This document shows positions 53,061 through 64,000 of a stretch of DNA of 64,000 bases, in pieces. The translations under genes and the position numbers were made by a program. The notes beneath the pieces were generated by a model. That model made no database searches. It saw only the letters and a list, made by a program, of their open reading frames with translations, and was not told where the DNA came from. Every line of letters begins with the position of its first letter. Within the stretch, counting starts at the first letter, position 1. Origin of the DNA: Panicum virgatum (Eukaryota > Streptophyta > Magnoliopsida > Poales > Poaceae); the NCBI RefSeq assembly GCF_016808335.1, contig NC_053137.1, positions 49,157,781-49,221,780 on the forward strand. The letters run 5' to 3'.

Positions 53061-56000
53061 ATGGCTTCCTCCCCGTGGCCGCACACCGCCGGTACCGCCC
53101 CCGCCCCGCCGCCAGAAGCAGCAGCGGCAGCTGCTGCTGAGACGGCCGCCGCCACCCCCGCCCCGACGTCGGAGCAGCACCTAGTCAAGGTTCCCCCCAC
53201 AATCCCATTTTTTTTCCTCCATCGCTCGCTATTGGATCGTTGCCTGTGTCTCATCAGGTTCAGCTCTGCTCCCTGACCCCCCCAAGCTGAGCTCCTGACT
53301 GGTGCGTGCAGGAGGGAGGAAGCGCTGCCGCCGCGGCTGTCCCGCAGCAGCCGCAGGAGGAGGAGGCCAAGCCCCCCTTGGCGCGGGATGATGACTCGTA
53401 ATTGCGATCTCCCTTGCCTCTGTTCCAGCAATGCATGCTCTGTCCTTGTTTAATTCTCGACAGAAACGCAGCTTCACTTACGGTTACATTGTTTTATGCG
53501 TGCATCCATAGGAATAGATAGAGCAGAATTAGAATCTGTGAACGCGTTGTTGTATAGTCGATAGAGGTATATGTGTGTTACGAGTGCATGGATGAGATGG
53601 GATTGTTACCCTGTTACTGGTAGCCCTATAACAATGCACAGTATATTAGTGTTATATATACCAGAAACAGGAGTACCGCATCAGTCACCACATTTGTGGT
53701 TTTGGCGTTTTGCCTGGTGAACTAGGAGTGGTACTGTGGTGGAGCCAGAACCGAAACCCTTTTGGCACAACATCACTAATGTTTTAGGACTTTGATATAT
53801 TTGTTTGTAAGCAAAGTTCAGCAAAAGATATACTACTTTGCAAAAACCTCTAGGGCTGGTATGGTGCACAAATGAGTATCTCTTCATGTGTATAGTGTTA
53901 GGCATGTGAACAGGACATGATTAGGCTATATGTCGTCGATAGTCATGTAAAACTAATGGGTAAAAATAATAAAGTTAGGGTAGTTTTTTCTGAAAACGTG
54001 TCAAGGTCTTAAGGTTACCATTTTCACAATATATTTTCTCCAAATTTTGTGACTCCCCTCAGCATATCTGGTTCTCTGGGAGAAGAAGAAGAAGAAAAGA
54101 TAAATTTCTGTCCTCTAGTTGATGACACAAAAGTTAGGTTTGGTCCTGACACATTGATTCTTTATCATCTGTAGTGTCATGTATTCTACCTTGTAGAGTT
54201 TAGGTCTCTCTATCGATTTTTGTATCAGAATCCCATGATTGACAAGCAGATTTGGACAATTTTGACTTTGTAAGGTGCACACTGAATTGTTTGACTAATT
54301 ACCTTTTGGTTGAGGACCTCAAACCTTAGATTATTTTTTCTTACTATTAAATACACTTGTATTTTGAAGGGCCTAATCGGTCCTTACAGGTCTAGAACAT
54401 TACAGCTTACATACATCTGCGATTTGGAGGGAGTAGAAATTAGAACATCTTAATCCTGTAGGACATGATTGAAAGGGCAAAGTTACTCCTTTTCTTTGAA
54501 CTTTGGATTCTGCTTGTTGTCACTGTGTGAAGCTTTCTAGGTTGCAGTAAAATTCAAGCATCGTATTTGACATGTGCAGAGAAGCAGTAATCCAAGAGCA
54601 CGAACAGAAGATCAACAGATATCAAGCAATACTTGCAGCCCGTTTGAAAGCCAAATTCTTCTCTAAAAAGGCTTTTGATGGAGGTACTGATGCACTCTTC
54701 AGCTTCTTGCAGTATCCAGAGTCACCTAATATCTAGTGCATGCCTTTTTTTATTTGTTTTATCACAGACAAGCAGGCCATTTTGCCTGGCTGTAGCGCTC
54801 TGCCATCAAATGAAAATTGTGTTATTCTTCTCTCAGGAATGTTCTATGTACATAAGCAAAATGAACGAAAGTTAGGGTGACACTCTTCATGTTGTTTTTG
54901 ATGGAGTCCATGACTCAGTTCTCTAACATATTAGTTGCAATATGTAAGTCAAGGGCATAACTCTCTTACAAATTGGGAACTCCTTAAACTTATTTATCAT
55001 CAGTTCTAATGTGATAGCTGTATGTACTCAAGTCTACATTTTATTTGAGCTTAGCCGAATTTGAATGTGATCCAGTTTAGGATCATCACAATTCCTTTCA
55101 GATGCTAAACTAGAAAACTAGTTTTTCTCTTTTCACCATAAGCTCAAACTAGTCTTAGATTTGTTTAGCTGCCTGAAAATGAAGAACTAACTCGCTACTG
55201 CATCTTCCCGTGCTAGGCAGAAGGTATCAACAACATGAAAAATCATGCCTCCATGGATCCCAAATATTGAACTTACTATCGATCCAGTAGCGACAGATAC
55301 CATTTTACCATTGATATCCTTATGTATATATTGCTCCTGAAGCTTCTTATAGTTTATTTATGTGCTTAGCTTGTCACTCCTTATGGAAAATGATCCATTG
55401 TTACATCAAACGTGGCCATGCAAACTATTTGTTAGTCAGCACTGAGTAGACATGATATTGATATATGGCTATCTTTTCTGTATGAACCTTTTGTGTTAAT
55501 AATTCATTTGATCAACATCTTGAAGCACTACAAATCAATGTTTATGGGAGCACAGTATTGGAAACTATTAACAATAAGAATGTACTTTATGTTTACAATT
55601 ATCTAATGAGCTGCCATTTCTTTTCTGAATTTCAATTTACTTTACTGTCTTCCACTAGCCAACTCCAAGAGAAATGTGATTCTCTGAGGAGAAAAGGAAA
55701 GGATGGGAAAAGGCAACTTTACTGAATGGACATTGCTAGCATGATCTTTCTGCTCAATTTGCAGATGGGCTTTTGCATGACAATGCTGGTGCAAACATTC
55801 TAGAAGCATCTGCAAATATTAGATGTATATAGCCTGTATTCTACATGTGACGTATACTCATATGTATTCTTGCACTCCAAACCTTCTGGTCTATATATAT
55901 GAAAGGTCAACCCGGGTGCGGTGTTTCCCATCTCTCTACACAAAATAACTGAAAACTCTGTATTTCGAATGCAGTGTATTGTTTAATGTCTCTGCTTGTA

Positions 56001-56528
56001 AGGTTCATCACTATTTCCTTGATTGATAGTCTCATTGTTCCCCATGTGTTTTCTAGTTGGAGACTGTTCCCTGTGGCTTAACAAAATTTCATTTTGATTG
56101 ATTATAAGTTTGAATCAGCCCTAGCTCTCTTTTCTTAGGCCTTTTATAAATGTTCTATTCTTTATCATGTTAATAGGGAACATCTTTGAAGCAGACACCA
56201 TTGTTGAAGGTGAAACAATTCAGTCAAGCAGGTATGTTTCATGTGTGCAATCAGTAACCATTTCAGGTTCCAAATATAGCAAGCATCCAAATCTTATTAT
56301 TTTCCTCTTAGGTGGCCATGTACAAGATCATTTGCAAACCCAGAGTTTTTTTCTCGGGACAAGAACAGCCATGAGAAGGGAAATTCTCCATCTTCAGCAG
56401 CAGATTCCTCTGCCAAGAACAACTCTCCACCTTTAGCAGGGGATGTCTCACCAAAAAATAATGCTAGTGCTCTGGCCCCAGAAAACAATCTAATGCCTGG
56501 AAAGAGGCAGCAATCCAAGAAGACTTGA
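53061..56528 (+). CDS. conserved plant protein of unknown function, 196 residues, five exons
   Basis: Exons 53061-53189, 53312-53397, 54580-54683, 56177-56231 and 56312-56528; all borders are GT-AG and phases agree. The N-terminal 70 residues are Ala/Pro/Glu-rich (MASSPWPHTAGTAPAPPPEA onward). The core, spread over exons 3-5, reads EAVIQEHEQKINRYQAILAA, then RLKAKFFSKKAFDGG, NIFEADTIVEGETIQSSRW and PCTRSFANP. It begins helical and charged, possibly a short coiled coil, and then turns compact and polar. The tail is Ser/Asn-rich and basic, ending GKRQQSKKT. The core looks like a conserved domain I have seen only in uncharacterised plant proteins; I assign no function. No signal peptide or membrane span is seen. 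Intron 3 is long (1493 bp). Confidence 0.75.
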
Positions 56529-58724
56529 CTTGATGCATTAACGGTAGGCAAATCGGGTTGTCTGCTGTTCCTCTGTAGTCCGGGGGTATGCAACCTGAAG
56601 TATGTAATCTATCATGAAAGAAAATTGACTCCAAAAATGATTGTAACCTGCTCTAAATTCAGTTTGTTGAATGTGTTCCAGAAGCATCTGTAGCAAGGAA
56701 TACTGTTGTATTCTTGATATTCAAATTGATGTACTATAGACTATCCCTAGTGAACCGTTAATTTTTTGCTCAAATCTGAACCTCAAATTTTATTTAATAC
56801 TCTGGATGTCATTGTGCGACTTAATTTATTTTTGTGTGGAGATACACAAGCAGATGAAAATACAAAGCTACCCTTTTCACATGGTGATTTATAACTCAAG
56901 AAAGCATGCTGATGGCCTGCTACCTATACTTCACAGTAATTCTTTTTGTTATGAGTATATTTATCTTGTTAATGTCCATATCTTCAATGTTTGTATCTTT
57001 TTGTCCCCAGTTTCATCATTGCCCAGGGCTAGCACTTGTAGGCAGTGTCATTTGGTTCCACTACTCTCTAAAGCACATTCATTTTCACACATTTGCCAAG
57101 AGCTGAATTTTTGGAAATGTTTCTGCCGTAATTATTGGGGGTAAAATGTTCTTATCTACAGAATCATGCTACTGATCGTAATTCTGTACACTGTTTCTAT
57201 CTACCTGCACCCACCTGGAAATACACAGGCCATATCTGAATATTGGCTCTTTTGACAGCTTGTTGAAGTGCTGTAGGTACTTTCCAGTTCTTGTCCTGTT
57301 ATATGGAAAGCTGCATCACCAACCCTACAGAGGTTTCTATTGCTGTCAGCCTTGCCTGCCAGCCTGTGTAAGTATGTATCAAGACTCTTGCTTTCTAAAC
57401 ACTCTGCTTGCTTGGTCCTCGTGATATGAGCAACTCACAGTGTTCTTCCTTTGCTTTTTATATTGAAATGCTCACTCGAGCTTTGATAGCATGATTTGAT
57501 GGCACACTTGCCAGTTGCAAATTTCAGATGCATCCTTATACCAGTTTCTTTGTGCTATTTTTATCGACATTAATTTGACACCCACATTACTGGAATGGTA
57601 ATGAACCTGGTATATTATTGCCATGTTACTAGCCTTAGGTTATTTCCAAGTGAAATAAAAAATAGATTCAGCATTTCTGAAATTATAGTTGAACTAGTGC
57701 ACATGCATCTTAAGTGGTTTCTATGTCCAAATTTGGCATTGAAAGAACACGTGTAAGCATCTAGATTCTAGAATGATTCGTATCCTCATTTGAGATGAGA
57801 AAAAGATGTTCATGTTACCTGTGGGTTCAGTGAATTCGATATGGTAGCTCGTGCATTTTTCTTGATTTTTTAATACACTATGTTAATTACTAGCTATTCC
57901 TTTACCAAAGCTTCTCACAGAAAATTGATGAACTATGAGGTCAATCGGAACCTTTTAACCAGCCTGGCTTCAAAGCTGAGGTACTCTTCTGTAAGACGAA
58001 ATCATAGGTATGTCTATCCCTCGGGTCGAGTTTTTACTGGTTACTCCTTTCATGATTAAGTCTGTTTCAGTATCATCCTTTAAAAAAACTGTTCTATTGG
58101 AACAATCAAACAGAATATATTTACATCTGTTTTGCTCTTTCAGACAACATTTTCATGTTTATGTATCACATTTCGACTGGAAATTAAATCGAGGACACAA
58201 GTTCGCATATTTATTTGTTCTTATTCGAGAGAATTAAGTTCAATAGGCATCTGAAAGAATTGATTTTATTGCTTGGTTTGTGAATGAACCATTGCTATCT
58301 TTTCTTTCCTTTTCCTTTAGAAAATACAGCTTCTGAAATACTACCAAACAAGCACTGAAGAAAGCAAGTTTACAATAGCCAGCAACCCCACTCACCACAT
58401 CATTTTCAGTGGAAAGCATCATTTGTTGGAAGAAACCAATCGTAAGGCTTCTTATCCCTTGATGGTTTTTCGACAGTTTCTTGTTTTTTCATCTATATAT
58501 GTGCTGTGTTGTTTTTGTCCTTTTGACAGCAACTTGTTAGTACAACTGATCCAAATTTATCTTAGCCAGCTTGACAAAAAGAGGTCATAATATAAGTAGT
58601 TAGAATATACCTGTAGTAGACATTAAAAAGGTAAAAAAAACGCCAAATAAACCACCTCAAAACATGTTTTATTTGGTATACTAATAACAATAATCGTAGC
58701 TAAAATGTGAAGATAAGAATGAAT
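56529..58724. other. intergenic DNA between convergent genes
   Basis: It starts with the 3' UTR of the 196-residue gene and ends with that of the bZIP gene on the other strand. No coding frame is recognised between. Confidence 0.45.
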
Positions 58725-59267
58725 TTATTCAGTAGCCGTGTCATCTCGCGGCTCTGACGAGGAGCTTGGCGTGGTGGTGTTCTGTGCTTGCATGAGGCGC
58801 TCGAGCTTGGTACCGAGCTCCGCCTTCTCTTTCTCGAGCCTGGCGTTCTCGCAGCACATGTCACTGCAGCCCCTCATTGCGTGGTTCAGCTCGTCAAGGA
58901 GGCGACGGTTGGTGCCACGGAGGTGAACGACCTGCGCCCACAGCTCGGTGAGCTGCCGCTGCTTGCGCATGCGCGACCGCCTGGCGGACTCCCGGTTGGA
59001 GACCATCCTCCGCCGCCTCCGCTCGTCCTCTGCCATCACCATGCGGCCGCCGTAGGCATCATCAGCACTGCCAGATCCGGCTGGACTGTTGCCAACAGCA
59101 GCCGGTGCTTCGTGGGTAGGTTCGAAGGTAGGAGGGAACTGGAAGGGAGTGGGCGGCATAGCGATCATGTTGCTGTGGTAGTGAGCATGGAATGCTGGGT
59201 TCGGAGATGTGAGGCAGTGAAGGTTGGCCATGGCTACTCCTCCATGGTAATGGTGCTGGTGCAGCAT
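58725..59267 (-). CDS. bZIP transcription factor, group S type
   Basis: 180 residues in one exon. The basic region at about 83-107 has the invariant N-x7-R (N91 to R99 in [13 protein letters not shown]). A leucine zipper follows with heptads at [21 protein letters not shown] and on to about residue 160. Short, intronless bZIPs of this form are group S; they bind ACGT-core sites as dimers, often with group C partners. His-rich and Pro-rich segments precede the basic region. The frame is open upstream to 59621, but a TATA box at 59409-59402 puts transcription start near 59375, so the ATG at 59267 is the first usable one. The 110-nt leader shows no upstream ORF, unlike sucrose-controlled S1 members. 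Confidence 0.92.
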   Translation of the reverse strand: MLHQHHYHGGVAMANLHCLTSPNPAFHAHYHSNMIAMPPTPFQFPPTFEPTHEAPAAVGNSPAGSGSADDAYGGRMVMAEDERRRRRMVSNRESARRSRMRKQRQLTELWAQVVHLRGTNRRLLDELNHAMRGCSDMCCENARLEKEKAELGTKLERLMQAQNTTTPSSSSEPRDDTATE

Positions 59268-59401
59268 GGCTACTTCACTTGTTTGCCCAGTGGAGATCTT
59301 CAAGAGCGAGGTAGGAGTGGCTAATCTGGCCTCTGGTTTGGCTTGGCCTCTTGATGGATTTTGCTCTGGGTGAGCGGAGAAGGCACTTGGTTGGTGAAGG
59401 C

Positions 59402-59409
59402 TTTTTATA
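59402..59409 (-). promoter_or_regulatory. TATA box of the bZIP gene
   Basis: TATAAAAA on the minus strand, 135 bases before the start codon. A short CT/GA tract lies just upstream (59440-59455), a common grass promoter layout. Confidence 0.7.
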
Positions 59410-59455
59410 GCGTAGCAATGGTAGTTTTGCTTGCCTAAGACAAGAGAGAGAGAGA

Positions 59456-61621
59456 AGCCACCTTCTCTCGCCCCCTTCCTTTTTGTAGAATTTGGTAACT
59501 TTAGTTTATTGTATTGGTGCATGGCCATGAGGAGCGAGCTTTCACCTTTTATGGGCAGCAATATCCAAACAGCATGCCACTCAACCCCTGTCCTTCTCTT
59601 GCTGCTAGCCCTGCTTTTCAAGAGAACATTACATTGCGAGTTTATTTACCCTCTTGTGTGCATCCATGACTTGACTTGCGTGAGTAGTCTTGTTTAGGGG
59701 TAAAAATTATTCCAGTTCATCCGTGCCAAACCTTGCTTTTTGTTACATGCATGTAATGTATTCTCCCCCAAGATGCTCGGCCTTTCACCTGGTTAGAGTG
59801 TAGCATGAACTTGCTGGATGTATGGATAGATATGTAGCTTTACCTACTGAGAGGCACTGTGGGAATAAACAGGTTGACATTGTTAGGCCACTAGCTATAT
59901 TATGAAGCAAATCGGCTATGCGTATCGTATAGTTTTTACATCTGCTAGTATGCACCGTGCAAGTCCGACACCCATGAGTTTGATCACATCTTGCAAGTGC
60001 TTTTGAGCCTTTGATTAGTAACAACTTTACATGACTACCATGGGGGTTCGACAGCTAAGAGGATGGATTGATACCTCGTTCCCTTTTTCACTGTAGCACT
60101 TTAATGTGTATTGTAATTCCTTTTTCTTTAACAATTTTGATGTTGGTATCGTAGTAATTAATATGAGAGATCATATTACGGCTTTCCAAAATATTGAACA
60201 TAGCCAAATCTATATATGTATACGTTGTGGATCTGAGCCTTAGCCCTTAGGTCAGTTCTTTGGTGGCGTGGGTGTACACCCCAACCACCTTGGGCTTTCT
60301 GAGTTCTGACTAAGACATATTGCTCACCCTCCAAGAGTGGTACAATTTGCACAAAAAAAAAATTGCAAATTGACTACTCCAAACCATAAATAAATAAATG
60401 AACCATGTAGCCAAATTAAAGAAAGAGGGTGCCGCAAACATGCCTTTCTTTCCTTTTTTTTTCCAGCTCTGCTCCTCATCCTCTTTTAGTTTTCCTTTTC
60501 CTTGGAAAAAGAAAATAGGAGGAAGGTCCCCCTACAAATCTTTATCTGATCAACTGTATAGGATCATCAACTGAAACTGGAGGGGAAGCCTTGTGAAACC
60601 TTTATTTAACAACAAAGAAAAATAAACGAAATCACATGTTAGAGACACATGAAACTCGAAGTTCATCAGCAAATGCCTGTATTTCACATATGAATTTCCT
60701 AGAAATATTTAGTTAGTGATTAATGATACAGCTAGAGCACACCCCCTTTTAGTCTGGTTTTGAGGCATATATACCAAATTCACCAGCTCCTGTGCCCAAA
60801 GCAATAAGCTTTCAGCATTGTTGATATGCATGCATCGGCATCTCCATTTCCCATTGTCCAAAAAGCTGGAATACTGTTGCACTATTCGCGGCAGTAACGA
60901 CTGCCAATCGGATCGATGGCTGACGCCATCGGAGCAGCATGCTTTTGCAAAAGCAGGGCCCCTGCCTAGCGATCGGGACGGATTACTTGCGCGTCCATTC
61001 TATCAGTAGAGTGGCAGCACTAATCGGACACTTACCCACAACCACCAAGAACAAATTAAATCATATATAAAGCACTTGCTAGCCAACTTTAGTTCTTGCA
61101 TCTTGTGATGCCCCTGTCAAATGCGTCGTTTTCGTTTTTTTTTTTTTGCATTTCTGTGTATATACGATCATGTGGCTGGGAGATCTGGCTTTTTTTTTTG
61201 TGAACCCAAACAGTGGCATACTTTTTTTTTGTGGGTGCATCAAACTAAAGGTGAAGGAGATGACAACCAAGAACTCCAGGCAAGCACCAGTGCATGCTGT
61301 ATGTTTCCCTAACATCTCCAACTCAATTCATTTCTCATCCGAGTCATTTCATTGGCAGTTTCAGGTACTATCAGCAGCTCAACACAAGTTCCATCGCAGA
61401 GCGGAGATCTTCTGTTCTTTATTTCAACGAACCAGCATGGGATTGTGCCGATTTCGTCTAAGAAGTAGAGAACGAAGCAGAGATATCTGTTGAAGATAGA
61501 TCAAGGACGCGACAGTTGAACAGTGCCTCGCGGTCAGTTCGTGCCATCAGCCCCTCTTGTGATTTTGCTTTATTCTCTGTTCTATATGATGATGTTCTCG
61601 CACGATGTCACGCTATAACCG

Positions 61622-61624
<3 letters not shown>
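59456..61624. other. bZIP upstream region and intergenic DNA
   Basis: AT-rich with poly-T runs near 61136-61147 and 61190-61230. No gene is recognised. Confidence 0.45.

Positions 61625-61690
<66 letters not shown>
61624..61690. repeat. (CT)n microsatellite
   Basis: About 33 uninterrupted TC units. Confidence 0.97.
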
Positions 61691-61691
<1 letters not shown>

Positions 61692-63169
61692 CTGCGTGAG
61701 GCGCAGTCGAAAAAATACCTTCGTTGATGTTTCGGGATTTGTGCTTGGTTGGAGTCTTGTCCCCTCCTGGGATTATTCTCTCAGTCGTCTTGGCTTTGTA
61801 GGCCAGATGTGTTCTTAGGACTGGAGTTGTGCGTTTGACATTGATGCAACAAGGCGGTGGCAGAATCTGTGCTCCGAGTCGGTGTGAGGCAAAGACACCT
61901 GACCCAAGCCGTTCATGTTTTTTTGCTTGCCAAAAATGGGGCCGTCTATTGACTAGACATTTCTGGGAAGAGAAGCCTCAGGTGAATGGGATTCTAATTG
62001 TGCAGTCGAAGAATTAGATGCAGATTTGCGGATAAAAATCTCGTGATTGGGCCTGGGAGGAAGTCGGACACCGAAATGGAGATAATTAGAATGCGTTTGC
62101 ATTTTTAGAAATGTAGCGAAAAGAAGGTGGTGTCCGGCCGGCAGACACAATGAGAAAGCTAGCACTTTCTGGTTATGGAACAGCTTCTAATTCTTATCAG
62201 CTGGAGGTGCTTCCTAACATGGTACTTTTCGACACAATGAGCTTGTAATCATGCTCGTATGTTCTGTATGTGAGGATACCTGATTGTCATGTGGATAGAA
62301 TAACATGAAGAAATTCTTTTCACTGGCACATGAGGGATTTATTGCTCTTATTCATTTCTTCCCCATATCATTTTCGAAAAATGGGATTAATGTTATCCAC
62401 AAAAATTGGTAGATATATATGCATGCAGCTTGCTTTGAGGAGGCGCATGCAATTGCTTGCCATCTCCTTCGGAACAAAGCTTTTTAGCTGACCATGAGGG
62501 AAAGGAAGAAAAAGGTGAGCTCTCCTCATCAGCTCGTAATGATATGTTGGGAGTCGAGATTCCATTGTGCTCCTGCTCCTGCTGCATCATGTGTTCAGTG
62601 TTCTTGTATGGTTCATTTAGCTAATACCTTGCCTGCGCCATGTTAGGGCCACATTATTCAAAATCTTGCATGATAACCTCTGCTTTTGATTTCTCTAAAG
62701 AAAGCTCCTACTTTCGTTTCCCTCTCTTTGTAAAGAATTTTTTTTCTTTTTTAGAAAGAGGGAAAATTTCTGTTCACGAAAATGAGTTTTGCTGTTCAAA
62801 TGACAACATAAAGTCCAATCATGGATCGAGGACATGTCCTTAATACTGTAGTTAGTTGTACTTAATTCAGAAAAATTATGCAAGCTCAATGTGCATATAT
62901 ATATATATAAATAATAAATTTCAACAATACCATTCCGGCCGTGTGATACTTCTTTTCTTTCAAACGGCATGGTGCAGGAGATTGCTATCTCAAATCACCC
63001 TGTCCATAATCCATAGTGATCCTAGTTGGGAGCACATGCAACATGCCCGCACACAAGAAAAAGTTTCACGGCTACTGCCTCCAACCTACTACTAGGCCTC
63101 AAATCTGCTCGTACTATGGTGATATGTCTAATACCCACGTCATGTGCTCTTGGGGGGTTCGGATGCGAC
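61691..63169. other. intergenic DNA, no gene seen
   Basis: Includes a short (TA)n run near 62895-62909. No coding frame is recognised. Confidence 0.4.
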
Positions 63170-63735
63170 TAGCCCTGCAAAGGGAGCGGATCGGGCTGGC
63201 CCTTTCTCTGCTCCTGTGATCCTCCACGTTCAAACTCCGGATCAGGGTCGAACCATGTGGTTACCTTTCCCTGCTCCTGTTGTCCGCGGTGACCCGCGGG
63301 TAAAACCGCACGCCTGCTGCCTTGCTTTGGCAAGCAAAGCTCGCACTCCATCTGCAACAGTAGCTATGGGTAGCAGTGCATGACCAACTTCATCCGTTCA
63401 CATGCTAGCTGGGCACGAACCAGCATGTTACACAAGCACGTTTACCCAATGATAAATCATAAAAGATTACTTGGCAACCAATCAACATATTGATAAAAAT
63501 ATTTATCGGCACCAACTAGCCTGGCGTATCTCTGCTATTCTGAAGCAAAATGCTAGCCTGGAGGGTCACCGCGACGACGGGCAGGAAGCATGCCCCTAGG
63601 GTCACCGCGAGTCGATAGGGTTGCGACCCTGTCGCCCCTCTCTCTTTTAGGATCAATCCGCTTCGAACCGTCACCTGAATCAAGGAGCGGGGCGAGTTCG
63701 AAAATGGTTCGACCCGGACCCTTTGCAGGCCGAGA
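63170..63735. repeat. diverged long inverted repeat, GC-rich arms
   Basis: The left arm (63170-63310) has in order CTGCAAAGGG, GGGTCGAACCATG and CGCGGTGACCC. The complement of the right arm (63735-63550) has the same words in the same order: CTGCAAAGGG, GGGTCGAACCAT, CGCGGTGACCC. The arms are otherwise diverged. This may be an old TIR element or a rearranged repeat. Confidence 0.5.
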
Positions 63736-64000
63736 TGCGACGAACACAAGGAATGAAGCTCCCCCTTTTTTTTGCTAAATCCCATGCTAAATCCACATGT
63801 GCCGATACAGTTCCCATGGACGAATGCAAGACCAAACAACAGTTGAGAATTAATACATGGAGGCTGAACTGTTTATGACCGTGACTGATCAGTAAGAAAA
63901 TCATCATTTGCTTTTCGGCGAGTGCATGCATACAATGGATTATTAGCAGGGATTAAGCGGAAGATCCAGAATGAAAAGGCACATGATCCGTGACCTAAAA
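63736..64000. other. end of window, no gene seen
   Basis: AT-rich, with no recognised frame or motif. Confidence 0.4.

Noticed and set aside
59268..59621. Upstream in-frame extension of the bZIP protein
   Set aside because: A TATA box at 59409-59402 places the transcript start within this extension, and the extra residues do not resemble bZIP proteins.
61516..61818. Open frame through the (CT)n tract
   Set aside because: Most of it is the dinucleotide repeat; no family resemblance and no promoter.

Overview
This window is plant nuclear DNA, almost certainly from a grass and probably a panicoid. The signs are GC-rich first exons, short GT-AG introns, an intron-bearing tRNA-Tyr, grass-type Stowaway, Tourist-like and hAT MITEs, an Ac/Ds-like element, and a copia element with a long spacer after pol. 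There are no operons; each gene has its own promoter. All gene models were built by hand from reading frame, splice signals and family motifs.

Layout: 1-8118 is the 3' two thirds of a decayed Ty1/copia retrotransposon on the plus strand, ending in one LTR (6524-8118). 8119-13250 is repeat-rich, with Tourist-like MITEs, a 152-bp hAT MITE and a possible minus-strand transcript start near 12.4 kb. 13250-20770 is a degenerate L1-type LINE with an 886-bp TTA-flanked DNA transposon inside its reverse transcriptase region. 21044-25850 (minus) is a four-exon methyl-CpG-binding-domain gene of MBD8 type. It is head to head, 289 bp apart, with a single-exon PORR organelle RNA-splicing gene (26140-27366, plus). 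28-32.5 kb holds nested LINE remnants, a tandem repeat, a tRNA-Tyr(GTA) gene with a shortened D arm, a broken FAR1-domain fragment and a Stowaway-like MITE.

34856-35299 (plus) is a SOB FIVE-LIKE gene. 36894-37052 (minus) is a small ORF for a 52-residue hydrophobic protein; its upstream region carries a 20-G tract and two hAT insertions, each with a perfect 8-bp target duplication. 39858-47742 (minus) is a PPR-type gene of 14 or 15 exons with a split transit-peptide exon; one intron holds a solo LTR, and a third hAT element sits 280 bp upstream of its start. 53061-56528 (plus) is a five-exon conserved plant gene of unknown function. 58725-59267 (minus) is a short bZIP transcription factor. The rest is intergenic DNA with microsatellites.

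The host genes suggest a mix of chromatin reading (MBD), organelle RNA processing (PORR, PPR), hormone or growth regulation (SOFL) and transcription (bZIP). Nothing suggests they act as a cluster. The most informative structures are the insertions with exact target duplications, the in-frame 96-nt intron candidate in the PPR gene, the altered tRNA-Tyr and the unknown 196-residue gene. I did not find a clearly new multi-gene system.
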